A stretch of 10,766 nucleotides of DNA from Acidobacteriota bacterium (GTDB lineage: Bacteria > Acidobacteriota > Vicinamibacteria > Vicinamibacterales > 2-12-FULL-66-21). Shown piece after piece: positions 1 to 6,931 of the stretch. The notes beneath the pieces were generated by a model. That model was not told the DNA's origin and did no database searches. It was given only the letters and a program-made list of their open reading frames with translations. Each line of letters opens with the position of its first letter. The stretch's first letter is position 1. The DNA lies in the NCBI GenBank assembly GCA_013817065.1, contig JACDDJ010000091.1, forward strand, positions 1 through 10,766, given 5' to 3'. The translations under genes and the position numbers were made by a program.

Positions 1-2165
1 GAGATGCGGACGCCGGCGTCCGCGCCGCCGCACTTCGTGCCCTCGGCAGCATCGCGCGGGAAGATGCCGCCAGCCTGGCGCGTCCGCTGCTGGCCGATAA
101 CGATCCGCGCATTCGCGCCACCGCGGCTGTGGCGCTTGCCGCCAGTACGGAAGCGAGGGACGTGAACGCGGCCGAAGCCACCCTGGCCGAGATCGTCCTC
201 AGAGCGGGCGACACGTCGCGAACGGCGCGTGTCGAAGTCGCGGCCGCTCTCGGCGAGATCCGGGACCCGCGCTTTCAGCGACTGCTCATTCCGCTCCTCC
301 ACGATGAGGCGACCGAGGTGGCCGACCAGGCGATGGAGAGCGTCCGCCGTGCCGGCCTGGCGGACTTCATCTTCCTACCCGCCCTGGTGAGTCTCCTCAG
401 GAACCGCCATCTGAAGGGACGGGCGCGGACGGTCCTCGTCAACTACGGCGAGCCGGTCGTCGACGCGCTCGCCTACTTCATGGCCGACGAGAGCGAGGAT
501 CCGTGGGTCCGCCGCCACATCCCGAGCACGCTCGCGATGATCGAGTCTCAGAAGTCGGTGGATGTGCTGACGGCGCGATTGGCGGATCGCGACGGGTTCC
601 TGCGATACAAGGTCATCTCGGCTCTCGTGCGGCTGCGGCAGTCGGAAAAACTGACCTTCCCTGCTCCGGTAGTGGAGGACAACATCGTCCGGGAGGCACG
701 GCACTTCTACGAGTACCTGTCGATGCTGCGGAACCTGGCGACGGGCGGAAAGGTCACCGCCGATCCACTGATCGCCGCTGCGTTGCGGCAGAAGATGCAG
801 CGCGCCAAGAACCGGATCTACCAATTGCTCGCCCTGGTCTACCCGCCTGGCGATATCGCGGCCGCAGAGTGGACGCTGAACTACGGCGAGCCTCGCACCC
901 GCGCGAGCGCCTCCGAGTATCTCGACAACATCCTCACCGGGATGATCCGCAAGATGGTGATGCCGATCGTCGAGGACCTGCCAGAGGACGAGCGCGTCCG
1001 CCGGGCCAACGTCCTGATCAGGACACGCCCGCGTGACGTCGAAGAAACACTGCTCAACCTGATCAACGACGACGATCAGGTGATTTCAGCGGCGGCGATC
1101 GACATGGTGCGCCAGGAGCGTCTCTGGGCGCTCTCAGCGGACATCGAACACGTGCTGGCACACCGGGACGTCCGCGACTGGTACGTCTTCGAGGCAGCCT
1201 CGTGGGCCCTGGCCGAGCAGCGGATGGCCCCGGACCGCCGTCGCGCCCTGTGGCGTGAAGCGATTCCCGCGGTCGTGCTGGTCGGACAGCTGCGGCACCT
1301 GCCCCTCTTTGCTTCGGTCTCGATCGACGAGCTGTTCCGCATCGCCGCCGGATCCCGGCAGGTCCGGCATGAGGCAGGGACGACACTGATGGTCGAACGC
1401 GCGATCCCCGAGATGCTGCACGTCCTACTTGACGGCGAGGTGGTCGTTACGACCGAAGGCCGTCCAGTCGAAACGCTGCAGGCGCCATCCACCATGGGAT
1501 TCATGGAAGCGCTGCAGTCCAAGACGTCCAAGCGAACCGTCCGCACCGGCGGCATCGCGGTCACACTCGCCATTACAGCGGAGGAACTGCGGACCCAGCT
1601 TGCCTACAATCCGGAACTGGTGCGCGGACTATTTGCGAGCATGGCCGACCGGGTCGACGCGAGCGCGGTGACCCACGTGTTTCCAACCGGTGCCGCGGCT
1701 GAACTCGAGCGCTTCGCGACCGGTGGCATGCAGCCAATCGAAAAGGTCCTCGCGATTGAACGCGTGCCGGTCTTCGCCCATATCTCTCCAGAGGAGGCTC
1801 GCTACCTCGCCGCCATCACACACACAGTGGAGATGAAAGAAGGGACGGTGCTCTTCAAGGCGACGGATCCGCCAAGTACCTGGCTGGTGCTCTCGGGCGA
1901 GGTCACCCTCAGCGGCACGCCGACGGCATCTCCTGCGGTCGCCCGCGGCGGCGATGCGGTCGGCTCATTCGGTGCGCTGGGAGGACCCCGCATCGGACGG
2001 GACGCGATGGTCACCAGGGCCGGCATCGCGCTCCGGATCGATCGCGACGAGCTGTTCGAGATCCTCGGGGATCGTCCGGAGATGCTGCGTCAGCTGTTCG
2101 AGGGAATGGTCGACGTCTCTATGCCGGCCGGCCGGACCGTGACGCAATCGAAGATGGCGCTGTAG
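1..2165 (+). CDS. HEAT-repeat protein with two C-terminal cyclic-nucleotide-binding-like domains (5' partial)
   Basis: The frame is open from position 3 to the TAG at 2163-2165, so 720 residues are visible and the start lies left of the window. Residues 1 to about 420 are helical HEAT repeats, for example VRAAALRALGSIA at the very start, and units near 70-118 and 167-213. Two cNMP-binding-like beta-barrels follow, at about 430-555 (LPLFASVSIDELFRIA) and 581-705 (VPVFAHISPEEARYLA). Both phosphate-binding cassettes are poor: GFMEAL at 499-504 keeps the Glu but lacks the usual Pro-Arg-Ser/Ala-Ala tail, and GSFGAL at 654-659 lacks the Glu. True cAMP binding is therefore doubtful. From memory, acidobacterial proteins exist in which an Npt1/Npt2-type ATP/ADP translocase is followed by HEAT repeats and cNMP domains. 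The missing N-terminus may be such a transporter, but that is inference. A GTG at 129 is a possible internal start, but HEAT sequence continues upstream of it. The gene is convergent with the next one. Confidence 0.85.
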   Translation, partial: DADAGVRAAALRALGSIAREDAASLARPLLADNDPRIRATAAVALAASTEARDVNAAEATLAEIVLRAGDTSRTARVEVAAALGEIRDPRFQRLLIPLLHDEATEVADQAMESVRRAGLADFIFLPALVSLLRNRHLKGRARTVLVNYGEPVVDALAYFMADESEDPWVRRHIPSTLAMIESQKSVDVLTARLADRDGFLRYKVISALVRLRQSEKLTFPAPVVEDNIVREARHFYEYLSMLRNLATGGKVTADPLIAAALRQKMQRAKNRIYQLLALVYPPGDIAAAEWTLNYGEPRTRASASEYLDNILTGMIRKMVMPIVEDLPEDERVRRANVLIRTRPRDVEETLLNLINDDDQVISAAAIDMVRQERLWALSADIEHVLAHRDVRDWYVFEAASWALAEQRMAPDRRRALWREAIPAVVLVGQLRHLPLFASVSIDELFRIAAGSRQVRHEAGTTLMVERAIPEMLHVLLDGEVVVTTEGRPVETLQAPSTMGFMEALQSKTSKRTVRTGGIAVTLAITAEELRTQLAYNPELVRGLFASMADRVDASAVTHVFPTGAAAELERFATGGMQPIEKVLAIERVPVFAHISPEEARYLAAITHTVEMKEGTVLFKATDPPSTWLVLSGEVTLSGTPTASPAVARGGDAVGSFGALGGPRIGRDAMVTRAGIALRIDRDELFEILGDRPEMLRQLFEGMVDVSMPAGRTVTQSKMAL

Positions 2166-2185
2166 TTACAAACCGGCAGTCCCGC

Positions 2186-2231
2186 GGCGCTTCACGAAGC
2201 TTTCACGGGGCGCTTCACGAAGCGCCCCTAC
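2186..2231. repeat. Palindromic hairpin with a 15-bp direct repeat; probable bidirectional terminator or REP-type element
   Basis: Positions 2207-2216 (GGGGCGCTTC) and 2219-2228 (GAAGCGCCCC) are perfect reverse complements separated by 2 bases. In RNA this would fold as about 9 bp with a four-base CACG loop. The core GGCGCTTCACGAAGC occurs twice, at 2186-2200 and 2209-2223, and each copy is itself a small hairpin. The element fills the 62-bp gap between two convergent genes and its right end supplies the first base of the plus-strand CTA that is the TAG stop of the minus-strand gene. There is no U-tract on either side, so factor-independent termination would be weak. The GGGGCG...CGCCCCTAC shape resembles interspersed palindromes common in several GC-rich phyla, so a REP element is an equal possibility. 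Confidence 0.65.
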
Positions 2232-5056
2232 TTCTGAGGGACGGCCGCGTGCGAGCGGCGAGGTTCCGCTCCGCCCTGCACTTCTTTCTTCGCGCGATCC
2301 ACCAGCACAGCGGCCGCATAGCCGTAGCGCACTTCACCCTTCCGGCCGATCTTCGAGAAGCGATGACCACGCGCGATCAAATCGTCGAGTATCGGGCGCG
2401 GGATGCGGTCTTCGATCTGAATTCTTCCGACCGAGCTGTCGATCGGGTCCCGGCCCACCAGGAAGCGCGGCGCTTCGATGGCGCGCTGCGCCGACATCCC
2501 GCCGTCCACCACGTTGAGGATGATGTCGTAGACAGAAGCCGGAATCCACGCGTTGCCTGCCGCCGCCACCGCGAGCACGGGCTGACCGGGGCCTGGCGAT
2601 CCCTCAGCACGCTGAAACAGCAGCGTCGGGACGCTGGTGGTGGACGACCGTGTCAGCGGGAGAAATCTTCCGGGCGCGCCGCCACTAAAGCGAAGGTGGT
2701 TGTTATAGAGAAAGCCGAGGCCCTCAGAGACGTAGAAGTTGCCGCCCCACGTGCTGAGCGTCTGCGTCACCGCGATCATGTTGCCGTCGGCGTCAGCGAC
2801 AGCGAACGCAGTGGTGCCGCGGCCGATTCTCGCGGGTGGCGTCGTGTCGCGCTCGGCGCCGCCGTATCGCGACGCCTTCGTACGATCGATCTGCTTGAAC
2901 AGATCCGCCGCATGCGCGCGGTCCAGGTGCGGTCCGAGGTCGACGTCGAACAAGGCCGGATCGGCAATGCGTCCTGACTGATCACGCACCTTCCATGCCT
3001 CGATCGCGTAGTGGAAGTAATCCGCATCCGTCGCATACGAGGCGCCGCGCTGCGGCTGATACTGATCCAGGATCTGGAGCGTCTCGATCAGGCCGAGCCC
3101 GCTCGATACCGGCGGCGGCGTCGAGTAGACCGCGTGACCGCGAAACTGTCCGGCGAGTGGACGGCGTTCGATCGCTCGATACTGCGCCAGGTCGTCGAGG
3201 GTGATCAACCCGCCGCGTGCGGTCATGTCGGCGGCAATCTTCCGCGCGATGTCACCGCGGTAGAACGTCTGCGCGCCCTGCGCAGCGATAGCGCGAAGCG
3301 TCGCCGCGTAGTCCTTATTGGTGAACCGCTCTCCGGGTCGCGGAACGCGGCCACCCGGCAGGTAGATCTTGCGTGACGACTCGTATTTCTGGATGAAGCG
3401 GCGCCCCTCCGCGATGGACGTCGGCAGCGACTCGTCGAGGACGTAGCCCTGGTCCGCGTACTCGACCGCGGGAGCGATGAGGTCCGCCCACGACACCTTC
3501 TTGCTGCCGAAGCGGCGATAGAGGTGATCCAGTCCGGCGACCACACCAGGGATGTTCGCGGCCGCCGGTCCATCGCCCGTGTTCTGGCGCAGCACCTGGT
3601 TATCGCTCGTCGCGTGGATCGGTACCTGGTCCTTGTAGTCGACGACGACCGGCTCCGGCATCCCCGCGAGATAGACGAGCGCCATGCCATCGCCGCCGAT
3701 ACCGGACGCTTCAGGCTCGACCACCCCAAGCGCGAACGCCACCGCGATCGCAGCGTCGACGATGTTGCCGCCCTTCTCCAGGGCCAGGAGTCCAGCCTGC
3801 GACGCAAGTGGATGTCCGGAGACGACGACGGCTCGATTCGAACTGACCGCCGGCTTGATCAGTGGCTGCTCGGCGATCATCTGGTCGATCGCGGATTCCA
3901 ATGCCGCTTCGTCTCGAGCCGCGGTCGCTCGAGGCCGGTGCTTGTCTTTAAGCGCCGTCCACTCGGCCGCCGACGGGCCTTTCGAGTAGTACAGACGACG
4001 GAGCGTTTCCCAGACGCGGTCGAAGGCCGCCGTCAGGTAGCGCGAGGACGGTTTCGGCCCGTCGACCTCGTGAGCGCCGGCGTCCACGGCGACGGGTGCG
4101 TCCACCATCCACAGCGAGAACCCCTCTGCCGCAAACAGTGGCGGAGCGTCGTCGTCATTGCGGAGCGGATTGCCGTTATAGGCGGGATCTGCCGGCGGTA
4201 GTTCGGAGATCGCGATGGTGCGGCCATCAGGCGACCAGGCCGGGGCTCCGCCGCGGCGGGATACAAGGATCGGCGCGGCCGCGGGCGCGCGCTCTTTGAG
4301 TGCGGACTCGCCGCCACTCGTCTCGGCCGTTACGACCCAGACCGACCCACGCCCCTCGCGCTGGGCGAAGTAGGCGATCCGCGCACTGTCGGGCGCCCAC
4401 GCCGGACGGCCTTCGCGGCCGCCAACGCGCGTCAACCGCGTCCGCTGCACGCGGCCACGCTCCGCGACATCGAGATCCGCGACCCAGAGGTCGACGTCGC
4501 CGTCTTCACTGTCACGGTCAGACACGTAGGCGATGCGCTTCCCGTCCGGCGACACCCGGCCCTCACGCTCATCGTCCGACGCAGCGTCCGGGAAGAGCGG
4601 CGCCGCATCAGTGCCCTGCTCTGTGACAGTGAAGAAGCGCCAGCTATCGAAAGGCGTCGCGCGACGGCTGAAGACGATCCGGCCGTCACCTGTCCACGAC
4701 GGCCACCGGTCGTCGCCAGGTGCGTCGGTGAGACGGCGGACGTCCCGGCCGTCCGCGCCGGCGACGAACAGGTCGAAGCCCTCGCCGCTGTCCGCCGAAA
4801 AGACGACGCGCCTGCCGTCCGGGGACCAGGCTGGGTCGCGTTCCGTCGCTGGAGAACCAGCCCGCAACGGGCGGCCGCCGCGGCCGTCCCCGCCGGAGAT
4901 CCAGATGCGGTCGAAGGAAGAAGTGGCGAGGCGCCTGCCGTCCGGGGACCACGCGGGATCCCGGATGCCGGACGGAGGAGCCGGCTGGGCGGCGACGCCC
5001 AGCGCCATCGCGATCACGATTGCGGACGACGCTGCCCCTGCGAGCGCGCGTCGCAT
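2228..5056 (-). CDS. Secreted TolB-like beta-propeller fused to a gamma-glutamyltranspeptidase
   Basis: A 942-residue protein begins with a signal peptide (MRRALAGAASSAIVIAMALG, likely cleaved near AAQ, residues 22-24). Six PD40/TolB-like propeller motifs follow: WSPDG at 36, 77 and 274, and variants at 121, 168 and 220. Residues about 340-397 (FDRVWETLRRLYYSKG onward) resemble the start of the tricorn/S41 C1 core. Residues about 400-942 are a full gamma-glutamyltranspeptidase (GGT) domain: GGNIVDAAIAVAFALGVVEP, SGIGGDG, and the autoprocessing site GTT with the presumed nucleophile Thr748. This leaves a 195-residue small subunit, the usual size. Several GGT pocket residues differ from E. coli: Arg114 is Lys475, His393 is Ala750, Asn411 is Ser768, and the Gly483-Gly484 loop is changed. 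Glutathione hydrolysis is thus uncertain, and another gamma-glutamyl or acyl substrate is possible. I chose the ATG at 5056 because it is followed at once by the signal peptide and lies 4 bp after the transketolase stop. The longer frame to 5134 would put 26 low-complexity residues before it. It is the last gene of the operon. Confidence 0.88.
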   Translation of the reverse strand: MRRALAGAASSAIVIAMALGVAAQPAPPSGIRDPAWSPDGRRLATSSFDRIWISGGDGRGGRPLRAGSPATERDPAWSPDGRRVVFSADSGEGFDLFVAGADGRDVRRLTDAPGDDRWPSWTGDGRIVFSRRATPFDSWRFFTVTEQGTDAAPLFPDAASDDEREGRVSPDGKRIAYVSDRDSEDGDVDLWVADLDVAERGRVQRTRLTRVGGREGRPAWAPDSARIAYFAQREGRGSVWVVTAETSGGESALKERAPAAAPILVSRRGGAPAWSPDGRTIAISELPPADPAYNGNPLRNDDDAPPLFAAEGFSLWMVDAPVAVDAGAHEVDGPKPSSRYLTAAFDRVWETLRRLYYSKGPSAAEWTALKDKHRPRATAARDEAALESAIDQMIAEQPLIKPAVSSNRAVVVSGHPLASQAGLLALEKGGNIVDAAIAVAFALGVVEPEASGIGGDGMALVYLAGMPEPVVVDYKDQVPIHATSDNQVLRQNTGDGPAAANIPGVVAGLDHLYRRFGSKKVSWADLIAPAVEYADQGYVLDESLPTSIAEGRRFIQKYESSRKIYLPGGRVPRPGERFTNKDYAATLRAIAAQGAQTFYRGDIARKIAADMTARGGLITLDDLAQYRAIERRPLAGQFRGHAVYSTPPPVSSGLGLIETLQILDQYQPQRGASYATDADYFHYAIEAWKVRDQSGRIADPALFDVDLGPHLDRAHAADLFKQIDRTKASRYGGAERDTTPPARIGRGTTAFAVADADGNMIAVTQTLSTWGGNFYVSEGLGFLYNNHLRFSGGAPGRFLPLTRSSTTSVPTLLFQRAEGSPGPGQPVLAVAAAGNAWIPASVYDIILNVVDGGMSAQRAIEAPRFLVGRDPIDSSVGRIQIEDRIPRPILDDLIARGHRFSKIGRKGEVRYGYAAAVLVDRAKKEVQGGAEPRRSHAAVPQK
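4808..4951 (-). repeat. Exact 21-bp repeat pair coding for propeller blade motifs
   Basis: The same 21 bases (beginning GCGCCTGCCGTCC on the plus strand) occur at 4808-4828 and 4931-4951, exactly 123 bp or 41 codons apart. They encode the WSPDGRR motif of the first and second propeller blades. Exact identity at the DNA level, including third positions, suggests recent blade duplication or gene conversion, although a strong codon bias for the same peptide could also give it. Confidence 0.7.
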
Positions 5057-5060
5057 GCGG

Positions 5061-6914
5061 CTACTTGCGGACGGCGGCGCGGACGGCGGCGACGACATGT
5101 CGCGCGGAGATGCCGTAGCGATCGAGGAGCTCATCGGGCTGTCCGCTCCGAGGTATCTCGCGGACGCAGAGCCGTCGGACGCCGACGCCCGTCAGCGCGA
5201 TCGCCTCGCTGACCGCGTCGCCGATGCCGCCGGCCGCATAGTGATCCTCGACCGTGATCATGACGCCGGTCGCTTTCGCCGCGTCGGTCATCGTCTGCGC
5301 GTCGATCGGCTGGACCGAGTAGGCGTCGATGACGCGAATGTTGATGCCTTCAGCCTTCAGCGTGTCGTATGCCTTGAGTGCTTCAAACACGGTGACGCCC
5401 GCACCGACGACCGTTGCCACATCGGTGTCGCTCTGGCGCAGGACCTTGGAGCCACCGATCGGGAACTTCTCGTCCGGTCCATAGATGACCGGCGTCTTCG
5501 GACGAGACGTCCGCATGTACGCCATGCCTGGACGCTGGGCCATCTCGACGACCAGCCGCTCGGTGCTGGTGCCGTCGCACGGATAGATGACGGCGCAACC
5601 CGGCACGCCGCGCATCATCGAGAGATCCTCGAGCGCCATCTGGGACGGACCGTCCTCGCCGATAGAAACGCCGGCGTGAGAGCCCGTCAGCTTCACGTTC
5701 AAGGTGGAGATCCCGGCCATGCGGATGAAGTCGGCGGCACGGGTCAGGAAACACGCAAAGGTGGACGGGAACGGAATCGCGCCTCTCGCCGCCAGGCCCA
5801 TTGCCGCACCAACCATCGCCTGCTCGGCGATGAAGAACTCGAAGAACCGATCGGCATACAGCTTCTCGAAGCGGTCACTGAACGTCGAGTTCTTGACGTC
5901 AGCGTCGAGTGCGACGACGCGAGGGTCGACACCGCCGAGGGAGGCGAGGCCGGCGCCCCACGCTTCGCGCGTCGCTACCAGCTCGCCCATCTTGTAGGCG
6001 GGGGCCGGCATCTTCGAGTAGTCCGCTGGCGTCGCGGGTGGACGTCGGTCGCCATCCGGCTGGCGAATCTCCGGCCGCGCGACGCCGGCCGTCATCCCGG
6101 CTTCGATCTCGGCGATCGCCTTCTCCGCTTCGTCCGGCTTGAACGCCTTGCCGTGCCAGCCGTCCTTGCCCGCAACCGCTTCGACGCCTTTGCCCTTGAC
6201 CGTCCGGGCGACAATCACCGTCGGCCGGCCGGTGGTCTTGCGCGCGACGTTGTACGCGTCGAGCAACCGCTGCACGTCGTGACCATCCACCTCGATCGCG
6301 TGCCAACCGAACGCAGTCCAGCGGTCCGCTATCGCTTTCGTGTCGTGATCGAACTGGGTCGCCTGGCTCTGGCCGAGCCCATTGACGTCGATGACCAGGC
6401 ACAGATTGTCGAGGCGATGATGGAGAGCGGCGCTGGCGGACTCCCACACCGACCCTTCCGCCATTTCGCCGTCGCCGAGCAGGACGTAGGTGCGGTAGTC
6501 AGACCCGATACGACGCGCGTTGAGAGCGGTCCCGATGGCCGCGCAGATCCCCTGGCCGAGCGAGCCGGTCGCGACGTCGACGAACGACAGCCGCGGCGTC
6601 GGATGTCCCTCCAGGTCAGAACCAATCTCCCGCAGCTCTAACAACTCCTCGCGCGGGAACAGGCCGGCTTCGGCCCACGCCGCATACAGAATGGGCGCCG
6701 CATGCCCCTTCGACAACACGAATCGATCGTTGTAGGGATTCTCGGGAGCCTGCGGATCGAACCGCATCTCCGAGAAGAACAGCGTCGCGACAATCTCGGC
6801 CGCCGACATGCACGTCGTCGGGTGGCCGCTGGCCGATGCGGTCGTCGACCGGATCGAATCGATGCGGAGCTGATCAGCGATGTTGGAAAGGGCGGCTACG
6901 GATGTGGATGTCAT
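5061..6914 (-). CDS. tkt: Transketolase (animal TKT-like, about 617 residues)
   Basis: Transfers a two-carbon ketol unit between sugar phosphates in the non-oxidative pentose phosphate pathway, using thiamine diphosphate and a divalent metal in the cytoplasm. The sequence follows the human TKT type closely: SGHPT with His31, LSKGHAAPILYA with His71, DLEGHP with His104, the ThDP/metal motif GDGE at 147-150 with Asn178 about 30 residues on, and the catalytic Glu364 in FIAEQAMVGAAMGLA (human Glu366). Pyr and C-terminal domains are complete to the TAG at 5061-5063. Two starts are possible. ATG at 6914 gives numbering in line with human TKT. GTG at 6935 adds 7 residues and overlaps the upstream stop as GTGA. 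Neither has a Shine-Dalgarno sequence; I prefer the ATG. It is the middle gene of the operon, 17 bp after the thioredoxin-like gene and 4 bp before the GGT fusion. A dihydroxyacetone synthase or DXP synthase is unlikely given the human-type motifs. Confidence 0.95.
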   Translation of the reverse strand: MTSTSVAALSNIADQLRIDSIRSTTASASGHPTTCMSAAEIVATLFFSEMRFDPQAPENPYNDRFVLSKGHAAPILYAAWAEAGLFPREELLELREIGSDLEGHPTPRLSFVDVATGSLGQGICAAIGTALNARRIGSDYRTYVLLGDGEMAEGSVWESASAALHHRLDNLCLVIDVNGLGQSQATQFDHDTKAIADRWTAFGWHAIEVDGHDVQRLLDAYNVARKTTGRPTVIVARTVKGKGVEAVAGKDGWHGKAFKPDEAEKAIAEIEAGMTAGVARPEIRQPDGDRRPPATPADYSKMPAPAYKMGELVATREAWGAGLASLGGVDPRVVALDADVKNSTFSDRFEKLYADRFFEFFIAEQAMVGAAMGLAARGAIPFPSTFACFLTRAADFIRMAGISTLNVKLTGSHAGVSIGEDGPSQMALEDLSMMRGVPGCAVIYPCDGTSTERLVVEMAQRPGMAYMRTSRPKTPVIYGPDEKFPIGGSKVLRQSDTDVATVVGAGVTVFEALKAYDTLKAEGINIRVIDAYSVQPIDAQTMTDAAKATGVMITVEDHYAAGGIGDAVSEAIALTGVGVRRLCVREIPRSGQPDELLDRYGISARHVVAAVRAAVRK

Positions 6915-6925
6915 GTCGGGAACCG

Positions 6926-6931
6926 ATTTTA
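6926..6931 (-). promoter_or_regulatory. Possible internal -10 box (TAAAAT) before transketolase
   Basis: On the minus strand, TAAAAT lies in the only AT-rich spot of the junction, with 11 bp between it and the ATG at 6914. A transcript from it would have a leader of only a few bases. No -35 match is visible, so the site is tentative. It may simply be sequence overlapping the stop codon of the upstream gene. Confidence 0.25.

Noticed and set aside
129..131. GTG at 129 as the start of the HEAT-repeat protein
   Set aside because: The same frame is open to the window edge and encodes HEAT-repeat sequence before this codon, so the gene begins outside the window.
5057..5134. N-terminal extension of the GGT fusion to an upstream ATG at 5134
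   Set aside because: It would add 26 Ser/Pro/Ala-rich residues before a clear signal peptide and overlap the end of transketolase. The ATG at 5056 fits both the signal peptide and operon spacing.
4533..6641. A 702-codon open frame on the plus strand, antisense to transketolase and the GGT fusion
   Set aside because: It lies opposite two well-supported genes, has no recognisable domain, and has the Arg/Asp/His-rich composition typical of antisense frames in GC-rich DNA.
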